In this document: positions 42,486-51,410 of the stretch, one piece after another
Layout: each line of letters begins with the position of its first letter
Numbering within the stretch: the stretch's first letter is position 1
Source: Pelistega sp.
GTDB taxonomy: Bacteria > Pseudomonadota > Gammaproteobacteria > Burkholderiales > Burkholderiaceae_B
Length of the DNA: 64,000 bases
NCBI GenBank assembly: GCA_030538255.1
Contig: JAUNUI010000007.1
Location: 1 to 64,000 of the forward strand
Direction of reading: 5' to 3'
Made by a program: the position numbers and the translations under genes
Notes under the pieces: generated by a model
The model's input: the letters and a program-made list of their open reading frames with translations, nothing else
Databases searched by the model: none
What the model was told of the DNA's origin: nothing

Positions 42486-42630
42486 CATTAAGGACAAGGA
42501 ATATCAGGCCGGGCGATGCTTTGCCTCCCAACCTCCATGAAGCACTAGGAAAATCAGGCTAGGCAATGCCCCCCTGACTTCCATTAAGGACAGCGAATAT
42601 AAGGGTATCTAAGGCCATACTGCCGCCATA
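42486..42630 (+). repeat. Three imperfect tandem repeats
   Basis: Units begin CATTAAGGAC (42486), CATGAAGCAC (42536) and CATTAAGGAC (42582), each followed by RGAAWATCAGG-like sequence and a G/C-rich part. About 50 and 46 bp apart. No gene is seen in them. Confidence 0.6.
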
Positions 42631-42805
42631 GCATCATTGAGATCTCTGTTTGAAGCAATCAACTCCGAGCCTGGTCTTGATTGCTTTAAATAAACTTGGC
42701 AAGTTCCGCAAAAAAGCCTCATATCTGATTAATTTGTTGGAAAAACGATAAATTCTCTCTATTGAGGCTTGATTTTTTTTATAATTTGCGCTAATAATAG
42801 ATTCT

Positions 42806-42940
42806 ATGGACACGCAAACTCATACTTTCTCTACTGTAGAAATCTTCCGCTCAGCTGATTCTTTAGCTCACAGCGATACTGTTGCGTGCTTGCCATTCTC
42901 ACTACTCCTCCTGAACCTAGCGATCGGTTGCCGAGCCTAG
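42806..42940 (+). CDS. Leu-rich leader peptide of leuA (attenuation candidate)
   Basis: 44 residues from the ATG at 42806 to TAG at 42938-42940. It ends LPFSLLLLNLAIGCRA, with four Leu codons in a row (CTA CTC CTC CTG) and a fifth after Asn. A hairpin GGTTGCCGA / TCGGCAGCC (42926-42934, 42956-42964) overlaps the end of this ORF. Leu-rich leader peptides are the classic device of leu attenuation, so charged tRNA-Leu could control leuA about 130 bp downstream. Too short for ORF finders; no strong ribosome-binding site is visible, and no clear T-run follows the hairpin. Confidence 0.65.
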   Translation: MDTQTHTFSTVEIFRSADSLAHSDTVACLPFSLLLLNLAIGCRA

Positions 42941-42964
42941 AGCTTTGGTGGTAGTTCGGCAGCC
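42926..42964 (+). promoter_or_regulatory. leuA: Candidate leuA attenuator hairpin
   Basis: A 9-bp stem (one G-U) beginning inside the leader ORF at its last codons. It could be the ribosome-responsive antiterminator or pause hairpin; the matching terminator is not clear, as only weak inverted sequence follows. Confidence 0.5.
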
Positions 42965-43068
42965 TGTAATTCAGCCACTCGGAATTTATTAATAATTTAA
43001 ATCTCGGTGCGATGAACTAGGCGGAGCCAGTTGATGCACTGAGAACCATGAAAATAATAGGTGCATTC

Positions 43069-44760
43069 ATGATGTTACAAAACCCCGCTACTAAATATAT
43101 CCCTTTTAAACCGTTTGTCACGGACTTCACTGAGCGTACGTGGCCAACGAAAACCATCACTAAACCACCCATCTGGATGAGTACAGATTTACGTGATGGC
43201 AACCAATCGTTGATTGAACCCATGAGTGTTGAACGCAAAGTACGTTTCTTTAAACACTTAGTGCAAATTGGTTTTAAAGAAATTGAAGTGGGCTTTCCAT
43301 CAGCTTCACAGACCGATTACGATTTCGTCCGTAAGCTTATCAATGACAAGCTGGTTCCAGACGATGTGACGATTATTGTCTTGACTCAAGCGCGTGAGGA
43401 ATTGATTGAGCGCACAGCAGAGTCATGCCGCGGTGTTAAGAACGCCATGATTCACATGTATAACGCCACTGCTCCAGCCTTCCGCAAAATTGTCTTTGAT
43501 ATGACTCAAGATGAAGTTCGCGAATTCGCTGTTGAAGGCACCCGCATGGTCAAGGCAGCTATGGCGAAATACCCTGAAGTTAACTGGCGCTTTGAATACT
43601 CGCCTGAAGTCTTTAGTACGACCGAGCCTGAGTTCGCCGTTGACGTATGTAATGCCGTTGCCGCTGAATGGGGCACAAGCCCTGAGCGTAAGATCGTCTT
43701 TAACTTACCAGCGACGATTGAAGCCACCACGCCGAATATGTATGCCGACCAAATCGAATGGTTCTGCAAACACGTGAACGATCGTGAGAATGTCATTGTT
43801 AGTGTGCACCCACACAATGACCGCGGTACTGCCGTAGCCGCCGCTGAGTTGGCGCAGATGGCTGGTGCTGATCGTGTTGAAGGTTGTTTATTCGGCAGTG
43901 GTGAGCGTACTGGTAATGTCTGCTTAGTCACCTTAGCCTTGAATTTATACACTCAAGGTATTCATCCAGGTTTAGATTTCTCTGATATTGACTCTGTTCG
44001 TTTAACTGCTGAGTACTGTAACCAATTACCAGTACATCCACGTCATCCATACGTAGGCGACTTAGTCTTTACCGCTTTCTCTGGTTCACACCAAGACGCC
44101 ATCAAGAAAGGTTTCCAACAACAGAAAGAAGACGCAGTTTGGGAAGTTCCTTACTTGCCAATTGACCCCGCTGACTTAGGTCGTAGCTATGATGCCGTGA
44201 TTCGTGTGAATAGCCAATCAGGTAAGGGTGGGGTTTCGTACTTACTTGAAAATGAGCATGGCTTTAACTTACCACGTCGCTTGCAAATCGAATTTAGCCG
44301 CGCTATCCAGCGCGTTACCGACGAGACAGGAACCGAGGTTAATGGCAATGCGGTCTACGATATTTTCAACCGTGAATATTTAAACCAAAATGCCCCATGG
44401 AGTTTAGTCAGCCACCAAATCACTTCGGTGCCGAATGCTGCTGAAGGCAATGCCTTCGTACTTGAGGCTGAGTTGGTCAATGATGGCGTAACTAAGAAAG
44501 TCAAAGGCCAAGGCGATGGCGCGCTTTCTGCCTTTGTCAACGCCTTAAACTTACCGATTCGTTTTATGGACTATCACGAGCATGCTTTAGGTAGTGGTGA
44601 GAAAACCAAGGCCGTGTGTTATGTTGAATTACGCTTAGGCGAGTCTCAAACTGGTTTTGGTGTCGGCATTCATGTGGATATCGTTACCGCCTCATTCCAA
44701 GCGGTATTAAGTGCCGTCAACCGCCATATTAATGCAGCCGCACAAGAGCAAGCCGCTTAA
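43069..44760 (+). CDS. leuA: 2-isopropylmalate synthase (LeuA type 2)
   Basis: 563 residues from the ATG at 43069 (AGGTG five bases upstream; a second ATG follows, and an in-frame ATG at 43048 is possible). First committed step of leucine synthesis: acetyl-CoA + 2-ketoisovalerate. The catalytic TIM barrel has [51 protein letters not shown]; the C-terminal regulatory domain for leucine feedback begins near [18 protein letters not shown]. The long second-domain form belongs to LeuA type 2. The leader peptide upstream suggests attenuation. Confidence 0.94.
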   Translation: MMLQNPATKYIPFKPFVTDFTERTWPTKTITKPPIWMSTDLRDGNQSLIEPMSVERKVRFFKHLVQIGFKEIEVGFPSASQTDYDFVRKLINDKLVPDDVTIIVLTQAREELIERTAESCRGVKNAMIHMYNATAPAFRKIVFDMTQDEVREFAVEGTRMVKAAMAKYPEVNWRFEYSPEVFSTTEPEFAVDVCNAVAAEWGTSPERKIVFNLPATIEATTPNMYADQIEWFCKHVNDRENVIVSVHPHNDRGTAVAAAELAQMAGADRVEGCLFGSGERTGNVCLVTLALNLYTQGIHPGLDFSDIDSVRLTAEYCNQLPVHPRHPYVGDLVFTAFSGSHQDAIKKGFQQQKEDAVWEVPYLPIDPADLGRSYDAVIRVNSQSGKGGVSYLLENEHGFNLPRRLQIEFSRAIQRVTDETGTEVNGNAVYDIFNREYLNQNAPWSLVSHQITSVPNAAEGNAFVLEAELVNDGVTKKVKGQGDGALSAFVNALNLPIRFMDYHEHALGSGEKTKAVCYVELRLGESQTGFGVGIHVDIVTASFQAVLSAVNRHINAAAQEQAA

Positions 44761-44799
44761 GGTCTAGACTCAGCAGTAGCAATAGATGGAGCAACATGA

Positions 44800-44835
44800 A
44801 GGCCTAGCTTTGAAGTGAAACTCAAAGCTAGGCCT
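44800..44835. terminator. Terminator between leuA and the DUF1840 gene
   Basis: 14-bp perfect stem AGGCCTAGCTTTGA / TCAAAGCTAGGCCT with an 8-base loop, in the convergent gap. Weak T tail on either side. Confidence 0.75.
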
Positions 44836-44841
44836 CATCTA

Positions 44842-45207
44842 TTACCAAGCCGAAGAACTATTCCACACCACGCTATCCTCGGGATCTGCTTGTGCCGCTT
44901 TCAGCATTTCCAACAGAGGGTAAGCACGGCGCGCCAGATTAACCGGCTCTTGCACAGGATGAGGCTTCTCTTCATCATTCTCTTTCTGTCGATCTTCTTC
45001 CTCGTAGCTAGGCGTCGGGTTTTCAGTCTTATCATGATGCATCGCGCGCTCTAAGCTAGCAATCGCACCCGCTAATTGCTCATGCGTAATCACGCCCTGC
45101 TCTGGCATCGTCTCATAGGTACGCCCCATGGCCTTCAATACTTGCAGCGCGTCTTTACCTAACATCAATACTTCACCACTGGATTTCGAACGAAATGTAA
45201 TCAGCAT
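44842..45207 (-). CDS. DUF1840 domain protein
   Basis: 121 residues. The opening MLITFRSKSSGEVLMLGKDALQVLKAMGR and the later VNLARRAYPLLEMLKAAQADPEDSVVWNSSSAW match DUF1840, a small betaproteobacterial family with a charged, Glu-rich middle. No known function. It stands alone between leuA and argS. Confidence 0.82.
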   Translation of the reverse strand: MLITFRSKSSGEVLMLGKDALQVLKAMGRTYETMPEQGVITHEQLAGAIASLERAMHHDKTENPTPSYEEEDRQKENDEEKPHPVQEPVNLARRAYPLLEMLKAAQADPEDSVVWNSSSAW

Positions 45208-45490
45208 AAATATCCCCTATGATCGATTTAGAATTGCACTGGAATCATTGTACTCTTAAATAGCGATTATCTTGTTTTAAGGTGTGCTGACGGGCAATCA
45301 CAGTATGTATGAAGCGTTAACTCGTTTACTCGGTAAACTCCCTCTATTTGCATCAAGAGATGAGAACGACGCCCTAGATATGTTATTATTTTACTTATCA
45401 ATATATCCTTGTAAAACAGCGCTCTAGCTTGACTAAACTCGCTTTAGCGAAATCCTGTTTGTTTTATTCACTTTACGATACCAAGATTCT

Positions 45491-47173
45491 ATGCTCCCAG
45501 AGCTTCAAGCACAACTTAGCCAGTTATTGGCTGAGGCAGTCACTTCACTGCTTCCAGACCAAGCCCCAAGTATTAAACTTGAGCGTCCTAAACAAGCGGA
45601 CCATGGGGATATTGCCACCAATATTGCGATGCAATTAGCGAAACCCGCCAAGCGCATTCCACGCGAGCTTGCGCAGGACATCGTGAGCGCCTTAATGAGT
45701 CTGCCGCAAGCTCAAGACTTGCTTGAGTCAGCAGAGATTGCGGGGCCTGGCTTTATTAATTTGCGCCTCAAACCTTCGGTGCATCAATCTATCATTGGAA
45801 CCATTCAAGCTCAAGGCGTCAATTACGCCAAGGGTGCGCCGAATGGCGAATCAATGATTGTCGAGTTTGTTTCTGCTAACCCAACCGGCCCTCTGCACGT
45901 AGGTCATGCACGTCAAGCAGCGCTAGGCGATAGTATCTGTCGCTTGTTTAGTGCCAGTGGCTATCAAGTGCATCGAGAGTTCTACTATAACGATGCCGGC
46001 AACCAAATTAATAACCTCGCCACCAGCGTGCAAGCACGTGCGCGCGGCCAATCTCCTGATGATGAGGGCTACCCTGCCGACGGATATCGTGGAGACTACA
46101 TTCTGGATATTGCCAATGACTATATGGCTGGCAAGACCGTAGAAGCTGATGGTCAACTCATTACGGGCGCTGCTGATCTCGAGAACATTGATGAAATTCG
46201 CCGCTTTGCCGTGGCTTACTTACGCCGCGAACAAGATTTAGACCTGAAAGCTTTCAATCTGATCTTTGATGAATATTATCTCGAAAGCTCTTTGTATACG
46301 GATGGCAAGGTTGAACAAACGGTTAAGCAACTCACCGATAATGGTTTTACCTATGAGCATGAAGGTGCGCTCTGGCTTAAAACCACTGAGTTAGGCACCG
46401 GTGACGATAAAGACCGCGTGATGCGTAAATCCGATGGTAGCTACACCTACTTCGTCCCTGATGTGGCTTATCACATCACTAAGTGGCAACGCGGCTATCA
46501 CCATGCAATTGATATCCAAGGCAGTGACCACCATGGTACTGTCGCTCGTGTACGTGCGGGTCTACAAGGTTTAAATTTAAACATACCGAAAGACTACCCT
46601 GCGTATATCTTGCATAAGATGGTTCGCGTGATGCGTAATGGCGAGGAAGTGAAGATTTCCAAGCGCGCAGGCTCTTATGTCACGATGCGTGATTTAATTG
46701 ACTGGGTAGGCCAAGATGCGGTGCGCTTTTTCCTCATTCAGCGTCGTGCAGATACGGAATTTACTTTCGACGTTGACCTAGCGCTGGCCAAGAGTTCAGA
46801 CAATCCGGTTTACTATATTCAGTATGCCCATGCTCGTATCTGCAAGATCTTGCGTGATAGTGCCGTCTCCACTACCGACCTGCAAAAGGCCAATGCCGCT
46901 CTCTTAGTCGCACCAACCGAGCTTACGCTCTTAAAGCGCCTAGCCGAGTTACCGAATATGATCCAACTCGCCACTAAAGAGCTTGGGCCGCACTATATTG
47001 CTTTCTGGCTACTTGACTTAGCGACCGATTTCCATGCTTGGTACACAGCAGAACGTATGATGATTGAAGACCCAGAACTTAAATTAGCCCGACTTGCCCT
47101 AGCCGATGCCACTCGCCAAGTGATTGCTAACGGCCTGGATCTATTAGGCGTATCTTCTCCAGAGCAAATGTAA
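45491..47173 (+). CDS. argS: Arginyl-tRNA synthetase
   Basis: 560 residues, full length. The HIGH motif variant HVGH is in [16 protein letters not shown]; the KMSKS-like loop is [17 protein letters not shown], as usual for ArgRS. The C-terminal anticodon-binding domain is intact ([14 protein letters not shown]). First gene of the argS-SPOR-dsbA cluster; the next gene starts 1 bp after the stop. Confidence 0.95.
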   Translation: MLPELQAQLSQLLAEAVTSLLPDQAPSIKLERPKQADHGDIATNIAMQLAKPAKRIPRELAQDIVSALMSLPQAQDLLESAEIAGPGFINLRLKPSVHQSIIGTIQAQGVNYAKGAPNGESMIVEFVSANPTGPLHVGHARQAALGDSICRLFSASGYQVHREFYYNDAGNQINNLATSVQARARGQSPDDEGYPADGYRGDYILDIANDYMAGKTVEADGQLITGAADLENIDEIRRFAVAYLRREQDLDLKAFNLIFDEYYLESSLYTDGKVEQTVKQLTDNGFTYEHEGALWLKTTELGTGDDKDRVMRKSDGSYTYFVPDVAYHITKWQRGYHHAIDIQGSDHHGTVARVRAGLQGLNLNIPKDYPAYILHKMVRVMRNGEEVKISKRAGSYVTMRDLIDWVGQDAVRFFLIQRRADTEFTFDVDLALAKSSDNPVYYIQYAHARICKILRDSAVSTTDLQKANAALLVAPTELTLLKRLAELPNMIQLATKELGPHYIAFWLLDLATDFHAWYTAERMMIEDPELKLARLALADATRQVIANGLDLLGVSSPEQM

Positions 47174-47174
47174 T

Positions 47175-48344
47175 ATGGCCACCACTCGACGCAAACCCGC
47201 GACTTGCAGCCGCAAAGCGCCTGCTAAACAGAGCACTAAGCGCAGTCCTTTTGGCTTTCTGATTTTTGGTCTAATTTTAGGTTTAGCACTAGCGGCTTTT
47301 TTAAGCTACTACCTTAAAAGCTCGCCTTTGCCTTTTACCCAACAAACAGCACAAACCTCAAACCAAACGAGTACGGGGACGCGTCAAACAGTACCCACAT
47401 CTCAGCAGCCTCCTCTACAAGCGCCTACGCGCAACGTTGAGGCGCCTGCTGTTGTCCAAACTGCGCCAGGATACGTGTCACCGCAACCAGCAACGACTTC
47501 ACCTGGATCCGCAACAACAAACTCTGCACCAAGCACTTCCATTGCCGCACAAACGGCCAACAATCAAAGTACTCAGCAGCCCAGTGCCTCAAGCACAGCG
47601 GATCCCATCGGCGCCATTATTGATCCAAATTCCGGTTTGGTGACTGCCCCCGTTGCGCAATCAAACGCGCGAATTAATCCAGATGCCCTGATCAAACAAA
47701 AACCTGAAACAGCGAAAAGCCCTAGCACGACTGCTAGCGCCAACGCTGGCACTACAGCAAGCAGCAACGCCAACACAACAGTGAGCCAAACCGCTACGAC
47801 GAGTTCGACGCCTGCCGCCGCATCAAGCACTAAATCTAAAACGACCACGGGTTCAAGCGATCAAATCGCTCAGTTAATTAAAAACATCCCGGAAGAGCGC
47901 AAATCACCTACCATTAGCCAGAATCTTGCCTCCGCACCACTACGAATTCAAGCGCCGAGCTCGATCGCTGCTACAGATAAAGGCGTGCACTTAAATACTG
48001 CACCAGCAAATGCGAATAAGCCTGCGTCAAACAGCAATAAGGCAACAACCGGTGCCTCTGCGTCAAGTAATAGCACCGCTTCGGGAGCCAATAACAGTGC
48101 TAGCGCTAAGAAAATTAGCACACAATACTTGCAAGTGGGTTCTTTCGCCAACTACCAAGAAGCGGATGCGACGCGCGCTCGTATGCTTCTCCTAGGTTTT
48201 AATAATGTGAGCATCTCGAAAACTCGTGTCAATAATACGGAGTTTAATCGTGTGAGGATTGGCCCCTTCAATGATGAGCAGGCCTTAAAAACCTCTCAGC
48301 AAAAGCTGCAATCAGCCAATATTCAGTCAACTGTAGTGCGCTGA
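47175..48344 (+). CDS. SPOR-domain cell-division protein (FtsN-like)
   Basis: 389 residues. A short basic cytosolic N-terminus, one helix (FGFLIFGLILGLALAAFLSYYL at about 27-48), a long Ser/Thr/Gln/Ala-rich periplasmic linker (~260 residues), and a C-terminal SPOR domain with TQYLQVGSFANYQEADATRARMLLLGFNNVSISKTRV and FNRVRIGPF. This is the FtsN plan; SPOR domains bind denuded septal glycan. Its position directly after argS is shared with related betaproteobacteria. Whether it is the essential FtsN cannot be told. Confidence 0.85.
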   Translation: MATTRRKPATCSRKAPAKQSTKRSPFGFLIFGLILGLALAAFLSYYLKSSPLPFTQQTAQTSNQTSTGTRQTVPTSQQPPLQAPTRNVEAPAVVQTAPGYVSPQPATTSPGSATTNSAPSTSIAAQTANNQSTQQPSASSTADPIGAIIDPNSGLVTAPVAQSNARINPDALIKQKPETAKSPSTTASANAGTTASSNANTTVSQTATTSSTPAAASSTKSKTTTGSSDQIAQLIKNIPEERKSPTISQNLASAPLRIQAPSSIAATDKGVHLNTAPANANKPASNSNKATTGASASSNSTASGANNSASAKKISTQYLQVGSFANYQEADATRARMLLLGFNNVSISKTRVNNTEFNRVRIGPFNDEQALKTSQQKLQSANIQSTVVR

Positions 48345-48477
48345 TTATCACCCCATTTAGGTGGGCTTGTTTAGGGTCTATCGCTGTGTCACTATCATCG
48401 GAAATCGCCCCCTAAGAACAGCGATAAAATTGGCGCCCTGTACAGACTAAAGAGTAAGCTTATAACGCAATTGCATA

Positions 48478-48520
48478 TACAAGAGAAGTTAAGCGAAAGG
48501 CACGGCTTCTCTTGTAATCA
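48478..48520 (+). terminator. Hairpin after the SPOR gene
   Basis: 11-bp stem TACAAGAGAAG / CTTCTCTTGTA with a 17-base loop, followed by ATCATTTG. Likely terminates the argS-SPOR transcript before dsbA. Confidence 0.6.
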
Positions 48521-48636
48521 TTTGTAGCCAATTCCCCTTATTCTGCCCCTTAAACGATACCCAAAGGCTTAACAAACTGCGGGCTTATACGTTACATTAA
48601 TACTTATTGATTGACTCACTTAGAGATGATAAAAAC

Positions 48637-49266
48637 ATGATGAATTTAAGAAAGTTTTTAGCCCGCGTAGTTCCTGCTTTAGCACTGATGTCTGCTGCTG
48701 CCTCACCAGCATTGGCACAACAAGGGCCACAATTTATCCCTTTAGATCCGCCATTCACGTCTGAAACAGCAGGCAAGCAAGAGATACTAGAATTTTTCTC
48801 TTATGCATGTAGTCACTGTGCTGTGATGGCACCTATGGCTGATAAGCTAAGCACAGAGTTGCCAGAGTCATTTACCCTTGTGCATGTACCAGTGAGCTTT
48901 AACGCGTCTATGGTGCCTATGCAGCATCTGTACTACTCTCTTGTGGCTTTAGATCGCAAAGACCTCCACCTTAAAGTCTTTGATGCTATCCACAAACAAA
49001 AACAACGCCTATTTACCCGTGATGAAATTATTGATTGGGCGGTTAAGCAAGGAATTGATAAACAAGAATTTACCGCAACCTATGATTCATTCGGTGTTGG
49101 CGCGAAGGTCAAGCGTGCCGCTGAACTTACCGACCAATACAAAGTGAATTCAACACCAACCTATGCCGTTGCAGGTAAATACCTCACCTCACCGGGCATG
49201 ACAGGCACTTATGAAAGCGCCATTACCTTAATTAAAGAGTTAGTGGCTAAAGAAACTGCACAATAA
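48637..49266 (+). CDS. dsbA: Thiol:disulfide interchange protein DsbA
   Basis: 209 residues from the ATG at 48637 (GAGATG-rich leader; an in-frame TTG at 48607 was rejected). Signal peptide to about residue 28 (SPALAQ). Active site Cys58-Ser-His-Cys61 (YACSHC), where E. coli has CPHC; the cis-Pro loop is NSTPTYAVAGKY. It oxidises cysteine pairs in exported proteins. Two hairpins follow the stop. Confidence 0.9.
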   Translation: MMNLRKFLARVVPALALMSAAASPALAQQGPQFIPLDPPFTSETAGKQEILEFFSYACSHCAVMAPMADKLSTELPESFTLVHVPVSFNASMVPMQHLYYSLVALDRKDLHLKVFDAIHKQKQRLFTRDEIIDWAVKQGIDKQEFTATYDSFGVGAKVKRAAELTDQYKVNSTPTYAVAGKYLTSPGMTGTYESAITLIKELVAKETAQ

Positions 49267-49312
49267 GGCTACCACCTCTCCTCGAGGTAGCCCGCATTTG
49301 ACTTGCCACAAC

Positions 49313-49353
49313 AAGAAGGACTCCAGATATATTCTATATCTAGGAGTCCTTCT
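49313..49353 (+). terminator. Strong terminator after dsbA
   Basis: Near-perfect ~18-bp stem AGAAGGACTCCAGATATA / TATATCTAGGAGTCCTTCT with one bulged base and a TTTA tail. A smaller hairpin GGCTACC / GGTAGCC (49267-49292) precedes it right after the stop. Confidence 0.85.
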
Positions 49354-49389
49354 TTATGGGTATCAACGAAGTCCTGAAGCAGTCAGTGC

Positions 49390-50586
49390 TTAAGCGGAAA
49401 CTGCACGCGCCTTATGAAGTGCTTGTTCCAGATCAGCAATTAAATCACCAACGTACTCCATGCCGATGTGCAGGCGCACTAGGTTAGGGTACTCTGCATT
49501 CCAATACGCATGCTGCGGCATATAATCGGTGCCGACCATCTCAACAAGACTCTCATAGCCACCCCACGAGTAACCAATACTAAAGAGTTCAAGCGCGTTC
49601 ACGAATTCTTCAGTCTGCTTTTTACTTAACTTCAAGGCGACGGACATCATACCATTCGAGCCAATCGCATCACGCTGCCATAAGGCATGGTTCTTGTCTT
49701 GCGCATAAGCCGGATGATAAATTTGTAAGGTCTCAGCTTGCTGCGCAAAGAAATCGCATACAGCCAAGGCATTCAGCGCATGACGCTGCATACGCACATC
49801 AAGGGTACGAGCACCACGCAGAGCAAGCCATACATCATCCGCGCTGACTGAATAACCTAAGGCATATTGATTGGTGTCGATTCGCTTAATGAGTTCTTCG
49901 CCTTTGACCACCACGGCACCCATTAATAAATCAGAATGTCCGCCGATATACTTGGTCACCGCAACAAGACTAATATCCGCACCTAAATCAAGCGGACGAT
50001 ATGCCATTCCCGAACCCCATGTATTATCCGCCACCACAATCAGATTATGCTTTTTCGCAAAAGCCACCAATGCGGGCACATCAAGCATCTCAAATAATAA
50101 AGATCCTGGTGATTCAAGATAGAGAATGCGTGTGCTTGGCTGTAAGTGCTGTTCCAAGCTGTCTACATCACTGAAAGAGCAGAATGTAGAACTAATATTC
50201 ATGCGCTTAAGTACCGTATCTTGCATCACACGTACGGGACCATACACACAATCAGCGACCAACATATGGTCGCCTGCACTCAATAGGGATAACAAGACCA
50301 TAGAAATAGAGCCTAAGCCTGAAGGAGCGAGAAAGGCTCGTTCACCACCCTCAAGCGTGCACATCATCTCTTCAAATGCGGCATGCGTATCCATACCGCC
50401 ACGCCCATAACCTGCAATACGCTCACCAGCATTCTTACGGCGATAGGTTTCGTGCAGATCAGCCACCGTATTAAAGCGCACCGTACTGGTACGGATTGAA
50501 GGTAAGGCCACGGGGGCCACAGGATGATCAGCATCGCAAGGAGCGGTACCAAGATGGGCAAGTTTGGTCAGGATTGAGTGAGACAT
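49390..50586 (-). CDS. metC: Cystathionine beta-lyase (MetC-like, Cys/Met metabolism PLP enzyme)
   Basis: 398 residues from the ATG at 50586 (MSHSILTKLAHLGTAPCD); an in-frame start at 50625 was rejected. Fold type I PLP enzyme: RRKNAGERIAGYGRGGMDTHAAFEE near the N-terminus, YLESPGSLLFEMLDVPALVAFA, the PLP lysine in AVTKYIGGHSDLLMGAVV, and the family's NLVRLHIGMEYVGDLIADLEQAL end. It would cleave cystathionine to homocysteine, pyruvate and ammonia; related gamma-lyases cannot be ruled out. Minus strand, alone. Confidence 0.85.
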   Translation of the reverse strand: MSHSILTKLAHLGTAPCDADHPVAPVALPSIRTSTVRFNTVADLHETYRRKNAGERIAGYGRGGMDTHAAFEEMMCTLEGGERAFLAPSGLGSISMVLLSLLSAGDHMLVADCVYGPVRVMQDTVLKRMNISSTFCSFSDVDSLEQHLQPSTRILYLESPGSLLFEMLDVPALVAFAKKHNLIVVADNTWGSGMAYRPLDLGADISLVAVTKYIGGHSDLLMGAVVVKGEELIKRIDTNQYALGYSVSADDVWLALRGARTLDVRMQRHALNALAVCDFFAQQAETLQIYHPAYAQDKNHALWQRDAIGSNGMMSVALKLSKKQTEEFVNALELFSIGYSWGGYESLVEMVGTDYMPQHAYWNAEYPNLVRLHIGMEYVGDLIADLEQALHKARAVSA

Positions 50587-50679
50587 ATGTGGGTGCCTAT
50601 GAATAAAATGAGAGTAAACGAACAATCTAAGGGCAAGCTAGACGCGAGCAGATGCGCTACAATTATAACGCCTTATATC

Positions 50680-50720
50680 CTCCGCCCTAAAGGACGGGGT
50701 TTTACGGCAAGCTTTAATAA
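50680..50720 (+). repeat. IS200/IS605-end-like hairpin element, copy D
   Basis: CCGCCCTAAAGGACGGGG followed by TTTTACGGCAAGCTTTAATAA, the closest relative of copy B. It lies 30 bp upstream of the LysE gene at 50751. Confidence 0.65.
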
Positions 50721-50750
50721 TAACAGATTAACCCTTAGCCGCTACCTTCC

Positions 50751-51386
50751 ATGCCTCTCGACACCTTTCTGAGCTTTTTTAGTATCTGTGCCCTGATTGC
50801 GATTTCACCCGGTCCAGATAATATTTTCGTGCTACTGCAAACTGCCCTTTATGGCTATCGTGTAGGCTTTGTGATTGTTCTAGGCTTAATGAGCGGTATT
50901 ATTTTTCATACTTTACTCGTCACATTAGGCGTGGCTGCTTTGTTAAAAGCCTCAGCGACAGCGTTCACCCTCTTAAAATTTATTGGCGCCGCCTACCTAC
51001 TTTACCTCGCTTACTTGACCTTTAAAGCACGGCCGATTAGCTTGCCTAATACCGTGCCAAGCTCCAAGCCAACAAACTCGCGCTTAAGCTTGTGGCAGTA
51101 TTATCGCCGTGGAATTTTTATGAATATCACGAATCCTAAGGTAAGCTTGTTTTTCTTAGCCTTTTTCCCACAGTTTACGTATTCAACAGAAATCCCTGTC
51201 AGCCAACAGATGCTAAGTTTAAGTGGCGTTTTTGTCTTGGCGACTTTTGTTGTCTTTAATTCAATTGTGATTTTTAGCGCTTATTTTGGCCGTATTTTAC
51301 GCCAATCACCACGCGCGCAACTTATCTTAAATTGGATTACGATTGTGGTGTTTTGTGGCTTGGCCCTGCGCTTATTGCTCGGTTAA
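50751..51386 (+). CDS. LysE/RhtB family exporter (second copy)
   Basis: 211 residues, six helices, signature ISPGPDNIFVLLQTALYGYRVG near 17-38 and NITNPKVSLFFLAFFPQF near 125. It differs from the LysE protein at 35556 (the PGPDN variant), so it is a distinct subfamily with an unknown amino-acid or metabolite substrate. The IS605-like hairpin sits just upstream. It converges on the MBL gene. Confidence 0.87.
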   Translation: MPLDTFLSFFSICALIAISPGPDNIFVLLQTALYGYRVGFVIVLGLMSGIIFHTLLVTLGVAALLKASATAFTLLKFIGAAYLLYLAYLTFKARPISLPNTVPSSKPTNSRLSLWQYYRRGIFMNITNPKVSLFFLAFFPQFTYSTEIPVSQQMLSLSGVFVLATFVVFNSIVIFSAYFGRILRQSPRAQLILNWITIVVFCGLALRLLLG

Positions 51387-51410
51387 GGGGTGCGCTAGGC
51401 ACCCTCTCCA

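Larger units (their letters stand above)
42436..43068. other. Intergenic and leader region upstream of leuA
   Basis: 633 bp. It holds a triplicated ~46-50 bp motif (42486-42630, see repeat), a TATAAT at 42780-42785, an alternative TTGATT-17-TAATAA (42769, 42792), a Leu-rich leader peptide (42806-42940) and a hairpin (42926-42964). Confidence 0.6.
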
